A DNA stretch of 64,000 nucleotides from Chryseobacterium sp. ON_d1. Its GTDB lineage: Bacteria; Bacteroidota; Bacteroidia; Flavobacteriales; Weeksellaceae. Below are positions 48,855 through 57,339 of this stretch, one piece after another (the first letter of the stretch is position 1; each line of letters opens with the position of its first letter). The translations under genes were made by a program, and so were the position numbers. Under the pieces are notes generated by a model that worked only from the letters and a program-made list of their open reading frames with translations, was not told the origin of the DNA and made no database searches. Location of the stretch: contig NZ_BJTC01000019.1 in NCBI RefSeq assembly GCF_006829085.1, positions 1-64,000 on the forward strand. Direction: 5' to 3'.

Positions 48855-49292
48855 ATGAAAGAAATCGTAACCGTTATCAGTGGAGTTCCGATCCGCAGGA
48901 ATTTTGTTGAAAACCTTCCCTACAATCCCCATTTAAAAGCATTATTAAAAGAAAAACGTAAAGCCCGGGTTTTGGGTGAAGTGATATTCTGGAAGAAAGT
49001 CCGTGCAAAAAATTTTCATAAGATTGATTTTGACCGACAAAGAATAGTAGGAAATTATATTGTTGATTTTTATGTAAAAACATTGGGATTAATTATAGAA
49101 ATAGATGGATCAAGTCATGATGGAAAGCAGGTTTATGACGGCATAAGAGAGGAATATCTTGAATCTTGGGGACTTTTGGTTTTCAGAATAAGTGATTTTG
49201 ATGTAAAGAATAATCTGAGCGTGGTAATGAAAAAATTGGAAGATTTTATTGTACTGCATTATGGAACCACCCCGTCTTCAAAAATTCTTTAA
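48855..49292 (+). CDS. DUF559 (VSR/PD-(D/E)xK-like) nuclease protein, flanked by inverted R3 repeats
   Basis: The 145-residue protein has E42 in GEVIFWKKVRAKNF, D71 in NYIVDFYV, and E82-x-D84 in IIEIDG, the PD-(D/E)xK-like pattern of DUF559, related to very-short-patch repair and restriction-type nucleases, plus the end LLVFRISDFDV. The last nine codons (GTTPSSKIL) and the stop lie inside the right R3 repeat. It has no neighbours on its strand within the two repeats. Likely mobile or co-selected with the repeat; see findings. Confidence 0.85.
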   Translation: MKEIVTVISGVPIRRNFVENLPYNPHLKALLKEKRKARVLGEVIFWKKVRAKNFHKIDFDRQRIVGNYIVDFYVKTLGLIIEIDGSSHDGKQVYDGIREEYLESWGLLVFRISDFDVKNNLSVVMKKLEDFIVLHYGTTPSSKIL

Positions 49293-49324
49293 TTTTTGAA
49301 TCCACCCCTCCGAGGGAGGGGAAT
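49265..49324 (+). repeat. R3 double-hairpin repeat, right copy flanking DUF559
   Basis: AACCACCCCGTC, stem TTCAAAAAT-tcttta-ATTTTTGAA, TCCACCCCTCC and GAGGGAGGGGAAT. Sixty bp. It overlaps the final codons and stop of the DUF559 gene. Confidence 0.9.
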
Positions 49325-49356
49325 TGTCCTTACCCATATTAGTTGTTATTCAACAT

Positions 49357-49385
49357 AAAAAAACCTTACTAAAATTCAGTAAGGT
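49357..49385 (-). terminator. Terminator of the acidic protein gene
   Basis: ACCTTACT (49363-49370) pairs with AGTAAGGT (49378-49385). On the minus strand a T-run follows. Confidence 0.85.
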
Positions 49386-49406
49386 CAGTTTGTTTATCGT
49401 AAAAAT

Positions 49407-49700
49407 TTAAGTTAAAACATCATCATTTTCCTCTTCATGGTCATCTTCATTATCACTGAGACTCCAGTAGTTGTTTTCTTCATCTTCCTCTCCAATTTCT
49501 TCCATTTCATCATCATCTTCTGTTCCTGGAATATCCAGACCTTCATCAACTTTATCTTCGTCAAAATCTTCATCTAAGATAGGATTTCCATCTCCGTCGA
49601 GCGAAATATGCTTTTCTTTTTTGAATATATCTTCATTGGGGTTGTAATCCATCTGCTCCAGCTTTCTGTTCTGTTCATTAATATTGTCTTCAGGTATCAT
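49407..49700 (-). CDS. Highly acidic protein of unknown function
   Basis: The 97-residue protein is about 45 percent Asp/Glu (for example DEDFDEDKVDEG and EDDDEMEEIGEEDEEN). It has no signal peptide and starts MIPEDNINEQNRK. It is likely disordered and may bind calcium or basic partners. I recognise no named family, although similar short acidic proteins are common in flavobacteria. The start has good spacing from the next upstream gene, and a terminator follows it. Confidence 0.75.
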   Translation of the reverse strand: MIPEDNINEQNRKLEQMDYNPNEDIFKKEKHISLDGDGNPILDEDFDEDKVDEGLDIPGTEDDDEMEEIGEEDEENNYWSLSDNEDDHEEENDDVLT

Positions 49701-49749
49701 ATTATTACGATTTAAAGGTTTATATAATCAGAACAAAAATAATTCCAAG

Positions 49750-50736
49750 TTAGGATAAATGGTTAGAATAAACTTCAGGATTGACGCAATTGGGCATTTT
49801 TTCATTTTTTGAAAAAGCGATGATATTTTCTGCTGCCAGTCTTGCCATCCCATTTCGGGCCTCAACAGTAGCAGAGCCGATATGCGGAAGAACGCAAACG
49901 CTTGAAAGTCCCAGGATAGGATCATCCGCATCCATAGGCTCGGGATTGGTAACATCCAGACCTGCTCCCCAAATCTTTTTATCAACTAATGCCTGATACA
50001 AATCTTTCTGATTATGAAAACCTCCTCTGGCGGTATTAATAAAAATAGCCTCAGGCTTCATCTGTTCAAAAAGAGAAGCATTGAATAATTCCTGATGCTC
50101 CGGAGTAAAATTGGCATGAACACTCAATACATCTGAGTTTCTGACCAGTTCTTCAAAAGAAACATAAGTGGCTCCCAGCTCCTGCTCTGCATCTTCATTA
50201 TGGTGACGGTTGTGATAAATAATATTCATTCCAAAAGCTTTCTTTGACTTTTCTGCCATTTCATATCCGATACGTCCCAGTCCAAAAATCCCCAGAGTTT
50301 TTCCGTAAAGTTCCTGTCCCAAAGCCTGTAAGGGGTCAAATGCACCCCAGCTTCCTTCCTTTACTTTCCGGAAATTGTAGCTGGCTCTTCTTGCCACCGA
50401 CTGCATAAGTAAGAAAGCAACATCTGAAGTCGCCCGGCTCAATACATCAGGAGTATTCCCCACCGGAATATTTCTAAGGGTAGCTTCTTTAATGTCTACA
50501 TGGTCAAAACCTACAGAATATAAAGCAATGGCTTTAAGTTCCGGGCAGGCTTCAAAAAAGGTTTTATCATATTTAAACTCTGCACCGATGCTTACAATAG
50601 CATCAGTATTCTTACAGAAATCCAGCCATTCTTCATAAGACAGATTGTCTTTTTCCGGGAAAATAATTTCAAGGCCAGCTTCTTCCAGCATTTTAATTCC
50701 TGCTTCGGGAATTTTTTTATTGATAAATACTTTCAT
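49750..50736 (-). CDS. D-isomer-specific 2-hydroxyacid dehydrogenase (GhrB-like)
   Basis: The 328-residue protein has VALYSVGFDHVDIKEAT, the Rossmann GIFGLGRIGYEMAEK, NTARGG (Arg of the catalytic set), and the His motif LPHIGSATVEARNG. It resembles glyoxylate/hydroxypyruvate reductases. It reduces 2-oxo acids with NAD(P)H. No neighbours suggest the exact substrate. Confidence 0.93.
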   Translation of the reverse strand: MKVFINKKIPEAGIKMLEEAGLEIIFPEKDNLSYEEWLDFCKNTDAIVSIGAEFKYDKTFFEACPELKAIALYSVGFDHVDIKEATLRNIPVGNTPDVLSRATSDVAFLLMQSVARRASYNFRKVKEGSWGAFDPLQALGQELYGKTLGIFGLGRIGYEMAEKSKKAFGMNIIYHNRHHNEDAEQELGATYVSFEELVRNSDVLSVHANFTPEHQELFNASLFEQMKPEAIFINTARGGFHNQKDLYQALVDKKIWGAGLDVTNPEPMDADDPILGLSSVCVLPHIGSATVEARNGMARLAAENIIAFSKNEKMPNCVNPEVYSNHLS

Positions 50737-50760
50737 TGTAATGGATTAATGGTTTTCAAT

Positions 50761-50790
50761 AAAAAACCTCACTTGCAAAAAGTAAGGTTT
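50761..50790 (-). terminator. Terminator of the 87-aa gene
   Basis: AAACCTCACTT (50764-50774) pairs with AAGTAAGGTTT (50780-50790) with one mismatch; Ts follow on the minus strand. Confidence 0.75.
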
Positions 50791-50810
50791 CTGAACTTTA
50801 ATATTAAAAA

Positions 50811-51074
50811 TTATTTCTTTTCATCAGAATGGTTTTTATTCTTCTCCCAGGCTTCAGAAGCAATTTCCTGAATCTCCATCCAAACTTCTTTTGCAGATTT
50901 CTGAGCCTGCGACATAAATCCGTGTTTGGTAGCTTCCTGATTCCTGCTTTTCATGTCATTGATGTAATCTTTTACCTGTTGGGAATAGCTTTCTATGCTA
51001 TATCCAGGGTTATTGTGCAGATTTTTCTGAAGATTACTAAAATCATGTGACGCTTTGAATCTGTTCGTATCCAT
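50811..51074 (-). CDS. Small soluble protein of unknown function
   Basis: The 87-residue protein (from ATG 51074, MDTNRFKASHDFSNLQKNLHNNPG) is mostly alpha-helical with a charged C-terminus (KNKNHSDEKK). A longer frame reaches 51224 but would cross an R2 repeat and has no start support, so I prefer the short form. I recognise no family. Alone, with a terminator. Confidence 0.6.
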   Translation of the reverse strand: MDTNRFKASHDFSNLQKNLHNNPGYSIESYSQQVKDYINDMKSRNQEATKHGFMSQAQKSAKEVWMEIQEIASEAWEKNKNHSDEKK

Positions 51075-51148
51075 AATATAAGATTTTAGTGATTGGGTTC
51101 TGATGTGAATCCAATTTTCATTCCGAAATGAGTTAAAGTATTTTAAAT

Positions 51149-51212
51149 TTTGGCTAAAGCCTATAGAATGTGCGTTGATAAAAAACGGACTAAGTCCCTT
51201 CCTATTGATCAA
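51149..51212. repeat. Dispersed intergenic repeat, family R2
   Basis: TTTTGGCTAAAGCCTATAGA and ACGGACTAAGTCCC with CCTATTGATC; same order as the copy at 31345, slightly degraded. Confidence 0.6.
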
Positions 51213-51280
51213 ATTGGTATTCAACAGAACTGGTGTTTGAGACCAGTTCTTCTACCAATTCCGTTTCTGATGGATAAAAA

Positions 51281-51931
51281 TTATTGATTGGTGCTTCCAA
51301 GCATTGGAACAAATTTATAAGCCCCAAATTCCTCTTTTTCAAATTCGGTAGGACCTACTTTGGTGAATCTGTATAAAACCTGTTCATCTGTAGGTCCTAA
51401 AGGAATCACCATAATGCCCCCAATATTCAGCTGTTTTAAAAGTTCTGTTGGTAAAGTAGAAGCTCCACAGGTTACGATGATTTTATCAAAAGGAGCAAAA
51501 GTAGGAAGCCCGGCAAAGCCATCTCCAAAACTCTGGAATTTTGGAAACAGATGAAGTTCTCTGAGTTTCTTTTTAGAAAAATCAAACAGATCTTTTTGCC
51601 TTTCCACAGTGTATACGTGGGCTTTCATAGCCATTAAAACAGCGGTTTGGTAGCCACATCCGGTACCAATTTCCAACACTTTTTCACCCGGCTTTACCTT
51701 CAGCAGTTCAGACTGCTCCGCTACCGTGGAGGGATGGGAAATGGTCTGATGTGCCAGAATTGGGAATGCCCTGTCTTCATAGGCAAAATCTTCAAAGATA
51801 CTTTCGATAAAAAGATGTCTCGGAACTTCACTCATAGCCGAAAGTACATTTTCGTCCGAAATTCCAATTCTGTTCCGAAGGTAGTCTACTAAAATCTTTC
51901 TTTTTCCTTTATGTACAAACGAATCCTGCAT
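51281..51931 (-). CDS. pcm: Protein-L-isoaspartate O-methyltransferase
   Basis: The 216-residue SAM-dependent enzyme has the PCMT N-terminal region (EVPRHLFIESIFEDFAYEDRAFPI), GEKVLEIGTGCGYQTAVLM (SAM motif I) and VTCGASTLPTELLKQL (later motif). It methylates damaged L-isoaspartyl residues so that they are repaired. The ATG lies 4 nt after a -7 box. Confidence 0.95.
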   Translation of the reverse strand: MQDSFVHKGKRKILVDYLRNRIGISDENVLSAMSEVPRHLFIESIFEDFAYEDRAFPILAHQTISHPSTVAEQSELLKVKPGEKVLEIGTGCGYQTAVLMAMKAHVYTVERQKDLFDFSKKKLRELHLFPKFQSFGDGFAGLPTFAPFDKIIVTCGASTLPTELLKQLNIGGIMVIPLGPTDEQVLYRFTKVGPTEFEKEEFGAYKFVPMLGSTNQ

Positions 51932-51935
51932 TTGA

Positions 51936-51943
51936 CAAAAATA
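51936..51943 (-). promoter_or_regulatory. -7 box TATTTTTG, four bases before the pcm start
   Basis: The minus strand reads TATTTTTG-TCAA-ATG; full consensus, suggesting a leaderless mRNA. Confidence 0.6.
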
Positions 51944-52032
51944 AGAAATTAGAAATTAGATTTCAGAAATCGTACGAAAGAATTATCCACAAAAACAGAG
52001 CAATCAAAAAATGACTGCTTTATTCTTATTTC

Positions 52033-52680
52033 TTAGTTCCATTTTATAGGATATGGTCCGTAAAAATCGCTGAAGGTATTATCAGCACATCTTTTTCTCA
52101 CAAAAAAGTTATAACTCACTGTTTTACTTAACCCTATATAAATGGCTTTTTGACCTGCAAATACCAAATCTCCACTTGCAGGATGAGTGGAACTTGTTGT
52201 CAAAACAGTTTCATATGCAGAAATACCATCATTTTCCCAGGACACTGTAGCATCAAAAATGGAAGAATTCACAGAAGAAGTTGTTTTTGAATAGGTTGCA
52301 TACCCCGGCTTTATACAGGTTGTTGTATTACTGGCCAAAACGGTAACAGGTCCCGCCCAGTTACTCCGGCCATTGTCTATTCCGCAGTTTTTTCTTACGT
52401 AAAGGTCATATTTATTATTCTTATACAATGGAAGACTATAGGAATTCTTATAGGTTACAACTGTTGTTCCATTTCCTAAAGTAAAACCTTGCTCTCCATA
52501 CTGTATTTCATAATATCCTTCGCCCTGGCTAATCATATTCCAGGAAAGCTGGTTACTTCCTTTTTCAAATATCAAATTTTCCGGAGTTCCACATTTAGCC
52601 TGCGGGTCATATGGACTGTCTCCTATACATCCGGCAGTACATAATCCTAAGATGAGTAATATCGAAATTATCCTTTTCAT
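52033..52680 (-). CDS. Lipoprotein with fibronectin-type III-like repeats
   Basis: The 215-residue protein has a lipoprotein signal (LLILGLCTAGCIGDS; Cys18). The mature part has two similar halves, each with a strand-rich N-x-W pattern (SWNMISQGEGYYEIQYGEQGF; VSWENDGISAYETVLTT) and a Cys-Gly/Cys-Ala knot (VRKNCGIDNGRSNWAGPV; VRKRCADNTFSDFYGPY). It is probably surface exposed; the role is unknown. Confidence 0.8.
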   Translation of the reverse strand: MKRIISILLILGLCTAGCIGDSPYDPQAKCGTPENLIFEKGSNQLSWNMISQGEGYYEIQYGEQGFTLGNGTTVVTYKNSYSLPLYKNNKYDLYVRKNCGIDNGRSNWAGPVTVLASNTTTCIKPGYATYSKTTSSVNSSIFDATVSWENDGISAYETVLTTSSTHPASGDLVFAGQKAIYIGLSKTVSYNFFVRKRCADNTFSDFYGPYPIKWN

Positions 52681-52814
52681 CGTTATTTTTCTGACCGTGA
52701 ATTTACTGTAATTTCTTTAATGAATACATGCGTTCAATCTTAAATATCTCCAAGTGAAAAGTCATGTATTTTATAAATGTACATTCACTATCTTTACAAA
52801 AATTTAATACAGCT

Positions 52815-53777
52815 ATGTTAAAAGCAGGTTTGGTAGGTGCCGGACACTTGGGAAAAATACATTTAAAACTTCTTAATCAGTCAGATCGATATGAATTTGT
52901 AGGTTTCCATGATAAAGATGTTGAAAACGGAAAGAAATTAGAAGCCGAATTCGGATATAAATATTTTGAAAATTTTGATGATTTATTGGAGCATATCGAT
53001 ATGCTGGATATTGTTACTCCAACGATTTATCATTATGATTACGCGTTAAAAGCTATTGAAAAAGGTCTTCACTTCTTTATTGAAAAACCGGTAACGCAAA
53101 CTCTTGAACAGGCGGAAGAAATTTTGCGTTTGTGCCAGGAAAAAGGAATCAAGGCACAGGTAGGACATGTTGAGAGATACAATCCAGCGTTTATAGCAAC
53201 TAAGGAATACATCAGCAATCCGATGTTCATTGAAATCCACAGGCTGGCTGAATTCAATCCACGAGGGACGGATGTTTCTGTGGTACTGGATCTGATGATC
53301 CATGATCTGGATATTCTGTTGAGCATGGCAAAATCTAAGGTTAAAAACATCCATGCAAGCGGTGTTTGTGTGGTAAGCAAAACACCAGATATTGCCAATG
53401 CAAGAATTGAATTTGAAAACGGATGTGTGGCCAATCTTACGACTTCAAGAATTTCTATGAAAGCGATGAGAAAAAGCAGATTCTTCCAGAAAGACGCTTA
53501 TATTTCCGTTGATTTTCTTGAGAAAAAGGCTGAAGTGATCAGGATGAAAGATGCCCCTGAAAACCCAACTCCATTTGATATGATCATTGAAAATGCAGAT
53601 GGAGAAAAGAATCAGATTCTGTTTGAGTATCCGAATATCCAGCCTAATAATGCGATTCTGGATGAATTAAACTCTTTTGCAGATGCTATTACGGGTGACA
53701 AAAATGTAGAAGTTTCTCTTGAGGACGGAACTGAAGCACTGAAAGTGGCTTTGGAAATTATGAAGCTTATCAGTTAA
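52815..53777 (+). CDS. Gfo/Idh/MocA-family oxidoreductase
   Basis: The 320-residue NAD(P) enzyme has the Rossmann start LKAGLVGAGHLGKIHLK, DIVTPTIYHYDYALKA, FFIEKPVT (catalytic Lys) and LMIHDLDILLSMA (conserved HD motif). It acts on a sugar or sugar-nucleotide-like substrate. ATG 52815 gives the normal length; a longer frame upstream would cover the promoter. Followed by a terminator. Confidence 0.92.
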   Translation: MLKAGLVGAGHLGKIHLKLLNQSDRYEFVGFHDKDVENGKKLEAEFGYKYFENFDDLLEHIDMLDIVTPTIYHYDYALKAIEKGLHFFIEKPVTQTLEQAEEILRLCQEKGIKAQVGHVERYNPAFIATKEYISNPMFIEIHRLAEFNPRGTDVSVVLDLMIHDLDILLSMAKSKVKNIHASGVCVVSKTPDIANARIEFENGCVANLTTSRISMKAMRKSRFFQKDAYISVDFLEKKAEVIRMKDAPENPTPFDMIIENADGEKNQILFEYPNIQPNNAILDELNSFADAITGDKNVEVSLEDGTEALKVALEIMKLIS

Positions 53778-53810
53778 AAATATACTGTTTTCTTAAGCAG
53801 CAATAGATAC

Positions 53811-53860
53811 AATGCGATCTTATCATCAGAATACATAGATTATGAGATCGCATTTTTTAT
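53811..53860 (+). terminator. Terminator of the Gfo/Idh gene
   Basis: AATGCGATCT (53811-53820) pairs exactly with AGATCGCATT (53845-53854), followed by TTTTATTTTT. The rest of the gap to 54215 is AT-rich and shows no gene or clear promoter consensus. Confidence 0.8.
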
Positions 53861-54215
53861 TTTTATAAACGAAAAGGTTTCAGTTTAGTTATTTATTATT
53901 TTATTAAGTAGGCAAAGGTTGAATCGATTAAAAATCAATATAATGAAGCCTTTTACTTATTGAATAAACGGATATTTTTCCTTTTAAAATTTTCATGATG
54001 AAATAATAATTTTTCATGAATATCTACTTCTTTATCATAAAAAATCCATTTCAAAATAAAAAACAATATATTTGAAGAATAATTCAATAAAATATTGAAA
54101 GATTTTGTTTTACATATATGGATATCTGACAAAATAAATGATCTGAATACAGATTCATATTGTATTCATTATAATTTCTAATTATTCCCTATTATTTTAA
54201 ACCATTGAAACTACT

Positions 54216-55946
54216 ATGAAAAGAGCTATTTTATTATCCACACTTTTATTGTCTCAATTTGGGACATCACAATTATTAAAGACTTCAGGACAAAAAATCG
54301 TGAATGATAAAGGTGAAAATATTCAGCTGAGAGGCCTTGGCCTTGGTGGTTGGATGCTTCAGGAAGGTTATATGCTGAAAACTGCTGATTTTGCAGGTCC
54401 TCAGTATAAGATTAAGGAGAAAATTGCAGAATTGATTGGTGAAGACGGAATGAATGAATTCTATCAGGCCTACTTAAAAAATGGCATTACCAAACAGGAT
54501 ATTGATCTTCTGGCAAAATCAGGATTCAATTCAATAAGACTTCCGATGCATTATAATCTTTACACTCTTCCGATTGAAAAGGAGCCTGTAAAAGGAAAAG
54601 ATACATGGCTTGAAGAGGGTTTCAAAATGACAGATGATCTTCTTCAATGGTGTACAGACAACAAAATATACCTGATTCTGGATCTTCATGCCGCTCCGGG
54701 CGGACAGGGAAATGACGTTAATATCTCTGATAATGATAAATCCAAACCTTCACTTTGGGAAAGTGAAGAGAATCAGAGAAAAACAGTAGCCCTGTGGAAA
54801 AAACTGGCTGAACGGTATAAAGACAATCCATGGATTGGAGGATATGACCTGATCAATGAACCTAATATTAATTTCACTGGCAAAAATCCGAATGGCACTG
54901 ATGAAATGTCGAATGCCCCGCTTTGGAAACTGCAGAAAGATATCACTGCTGCAATCAGAGCAGTTGATAAAAAACATATGATCTTCATTGAAGGCAACGG
55001 ATGGGGAAATAATTACAACGGGCTTCCTGCGCTTTGGGATAACAATATGGCTTTCAGCTTCCACAAATACTGGAATTATAATGATGATCAAACGTTGAAA
55101 TTTGCACTGGATCTCAGGGAAAAACATAATATCCCGATCTGGCTGGGTGAGACCGGTGAGAATTCCAATGTCTGGTTTACTGAACTGATACAGCTTCTGG
55201 ATAAGCATAATATCGGATATGCATTCTGGCCTATGAAAAAGATTGATAATATCGCAGGGATCGCCAATGTAAAAATTACACCTGAATATGAGAAGCTTTT
55301 GGAGTACTGGAAAAACGGTGGAGAAAAACCCTCAAAAGAATATGCAAAAAAAGCATTAATGCAAATTGCAGATCATTATAAACTGAGCAATACGGAAGTT
55401 AAAAAAGATGTTATTGACGCCATGTTCAGACAGACAACAGATGCTTCAACAAAGCCATTTAAAGATCATCAGGCTCCGGGAAGAATATTTGCTTCAGAAT
55501 ATGACCTTGGAAGAATGGGTTCAGCTTATCTGGATAAAGATTTTATCAATCTTTGGGTAAGTGATCCTGCCAAAAGGTCAGAATGGAATTCCGGGCAGCA
55601 AATGAGAAATGACGGTGTGGACATCTATAAGTGTAATGATAAGATCACCAATCAGTATTATGTAGGGAAAACGGAATCCGGAGAATGGCTACAGTATACG
55701 GTTCAGTCAAAAGCAGATAAAAATTATACACTTGATATCAGATATTCGGGAGCAAAAGATTCTCATATAAGAATTGAGACCGCTTCCGGAAAAGTCCTGG
55801 CTAATGTATCATTACCATCCAGCGGAGGAAATGAAAACTGGAAAACAGTTTCTGTAAAAAACATACCGCTTCAGAAAGGAGAAAACAAAATCAGAATCTA
55901 CTTTGAAAATGATGGCGCCAATATGAATTATTTTGAATTAAAATAG
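54216..55946 (+). CDS. Secreted GH5 glycoside hydrolase with C-terminal CBM6-like module
   Basis: The 576-residue protein has a signal peptide (about 1-19), a GH5 TIM-barrel domain (about 20-365) with proton donor E215 in LINEPN and nucleophile E312 in WLGETGE, and a C-terminal CBM6-like carbohydrate-binding domain (about 440-576; WLQYTVQSKADKNYTLDIRYSG). It likely cleaves beta-1,4 or beta-1,6 glucans outside the cell. No T9SS tail is obvious. Followed by a terminator. Confidence 0.93.
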   Translation: MKRAILLSTLLLSQFGTSQLLKTSGQKIVNDKGENIQLRGLGLGGWMLQEGYMLKTADFAGPQYKIKEKIAELIGEDGMNEFYQAYLKNGITKQDIDLLAKSGFNSIRLPMHYNLYTLPIEKEPVKGKDTWLEEGFKMTDDLLQWCTDNKIYLILDLHAAPGGQGNDVNISDNDKSKPSLWESEENQRKTVALWKKLAERYKDNPWIGGYDLINEPNINFTGKNPNGTDEMSNAPLWKLQKDITAAIRAVDKKHMIFIEGNGWGNNYNGLPALWDNNMAFSFHKYWNYNDDQTLKFALDLREKHNIPIWLGETGENSNVWFTELIQLLDKHNIGYAFWPMKKIDNIAGIANVKITPEYEKLLEYWKNGGEKPSKEYAKKALMQIADHYKLSNTEVKKDVIDAMFRQTTDASTKPFKDHQAPGRIFASEYDLGRMGSAYLDKDFINLWVSDPAKRSEWNSGQQMRNDGVDIYKCNDKITNQYYVGKTESGEWLQYTVQSKADKNYTLDIRYSGAKDSHIRIETASGKVLANVSLPSSGGNENWKTVSVKNIPLQKGENKIRIYFENDGANMNYFELK

Positions 55947-55966
55947 TAATAATTGTCTTAAATTGC

Positions 55967-55999
55967 AGCTCTCTTCTGAAGATTAGAAGAGAGCTTTTT
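55967..55999 (+). terminator. Terminator of the GH5 gene, 13 bp before the beta-lactamase start
   Basis: AGCTCTCTTCT (55967-55977) pairs exactly with AGAAGAGAGCT (55985-55995), followed by TTTT. Since no space remains for a promoter between it and the bla ATG, it could also act as an attenuator in the bla leader. Confidence 0.85.
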
Positions 56000-56011
56000 A
56001 ATTTCCGTATT

Positions 56012-56890
56012 ATGAAAAAAACAGCACTTCTTTTTCTTTTGATTTCAGCATTTTCATTGGCTCAGACCTCTTTATTGGAACAAAAAATTAATTCAATCCT
56101 TAAGAACAAAAAAGCTACGGTCGGTGTTTCTGTTCTTGGGTTTGAAAATGGCTTTAAGTACGATAAAAACGGAGATAAAAAACTCCCGATGCAAAGTGTG
56201 TTCAAATTTCACATTGCAGCAGCAGTCCTGAATGCTGTAGATCACGGAAAACTTTCTCTGGATCAGAAAATTATGCTGAACCAATCGAATTTACTGGAAA
56301 ATACATGGTCGCCACTTCGTGATAAGTATCCGGCAGGAAATGTTGAAATTCCGTTAAGCGAAGTGATTGAATATACCGTTGCCAAAAGTGATAATAATGG
56401 CTGTGATATTCTTCTGAAGCTGTTGGGAGGAACCCAGGTTGTTCAGAAGTTTATGGATTCTAAAGGAGTAAAAGGTTTTCAGATCAAATACAATGAAGAG
56501 GATATGCATAAAGACTGGAATGTTCAGTATGAAAATTATAGTACTACAAAATCCGCTTCTGATGTCCTGAAAAAGTTTTATGACGGAAAGTTATTATCCA
56601 AAAAATCCACAGACTATCTGATGAAAGTAATGCTGTCTACTTCAACCGGATTGAATAAAATGGTGGAACAGCTTCCCAAAAATACTCCTGTTGCAAGGAA
56701 AACGGGAGCTTCCGGTAAGAACGAAGCCGGTTTAACAGGTGCAGAAAATGAAATCGGAATCATTACTTTACCTAACGGAAAACATTATGCATTAGCTGTA
56801 TTCATCAGCAATTCAATGGAAACCGATGTGGTAAACTGCAGGATGATTTCGGATATTTCCAGGGAGGTTTGGGAATATTTTAATAAATAA
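56012..56890 (+). CDS. bla: Class A beta-lactamase, CGA/CIA-like (extended-spectrum type)
   Basis: The 292-residue enzyme has a signal peptide (about 1-17), the active-site S62-x-x-K65 in QSVFKFH, S126-D-N128 in KSDNNG, and K230-T-G in RKTGASG. NLLENTWSPLRDKYP and VNCRMISDISREVW are typical of the Chryseobacterium subclass A2 enzymes CGA and CIA, so the genus assignment fits. It opens penicillins and, in these relatives, early cephalosporins. Confidence 0.95.
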   Translation: MKKTALLFLLISAFSLAQTSLLEQKINSILKNKKATVGVSVLGFENGFKYDKNGDKKLPMQSVFKFHIAAAVLNAVDHGKLSLDQKIMLNQSNLLENTWSPLRDKYPAGNVEIPLSEVIEYTVAKSDNNGCDILLKLLGGTQVVQKFMDSKGVKGFQIKYNEEDMHKDWNVQYENYSTTKSASDVLKKFYDGKLLSKKSTDYLMKVMLSTSTGLNKMVEQLPKNTPVARKTGASGKNEAGLTGAENEIGIITLPNGKHYALAVFISNSMETDVVNCRMISDISREVWEYFNK

Positions 56891-56921
56891 AATTTAAAGC
56901 TTATTTTTAAAGCGATTTAAC

Positions 56922-57332
56922 ATGAAAAAAATATTAGTATTAACTGCTCTGTTGGCATTCAGTTTCTTTTATTCACAAAAGAATCAGAATTATCTGGAGA
57001 TCAGCTACGGAAGTGTGTGCTGCGGCCCTCCATCAGATAAACCTGTTATCAGTTTTCTGAAAGAATTCAAGAACAAAAGTCAGATCAAAAGTCTGGAAAT
57101 ACTGATTCAAAAAGGCATGGGAAGAGAAGGTGAATATACATTATATATCGGCACTGATTATCTGACAAAAAATCAAAAAAAACGTCTGGTGAGAGGATTA
57201 ACAGCTACTATTTCCAATCAGAATAACAATAAGAAAAATCAAAATACCGGAACCGTTTTCTTTGATTCAGCAACTGTTGTTTCACAATCGGATCTTAAAG
57301 ACATAAAAAATTTAACTATCTATAAAAAATAA
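56922..57332 (+). CDS. Secreted protein of unknown function
   Basis: The 136-residue protein has a signal peptide (MKKILVLTALLAFSFFYSQ) and a CC pair in SYGSVCCGPPSD. It is otherwise basic and beta-rich (EILIQKGMGREGEYTLYIG). No family recognised. It lies 31 bp after bla and 7 bp before the 3-hydroxyacyl-CoA dehydrogenase gene, so all three may be transcribed together. Confidence 0.8.
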   Translation: MKKILVLTALLAFSFFYSQKNQNYLEISYGSVCCGPPSDKPVISFLKEFKNKSQIKSLEILIQKGMGREGEYTLYIGTDYLTKNQKKRLVRGLTATISNQNNNKKNQNTGTVFFDSATVVSQSDLKDIKNLTIYKK

Positions 57333-57339
57333 AGGAAAA

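Noticed and set aside
49281..49325. Simple rho-independent terminator after DUF559
   Set aside because: The hairpins belong to the R3 repeat, lack a T-tract, and an inverted copy stands on the other side of the gene.
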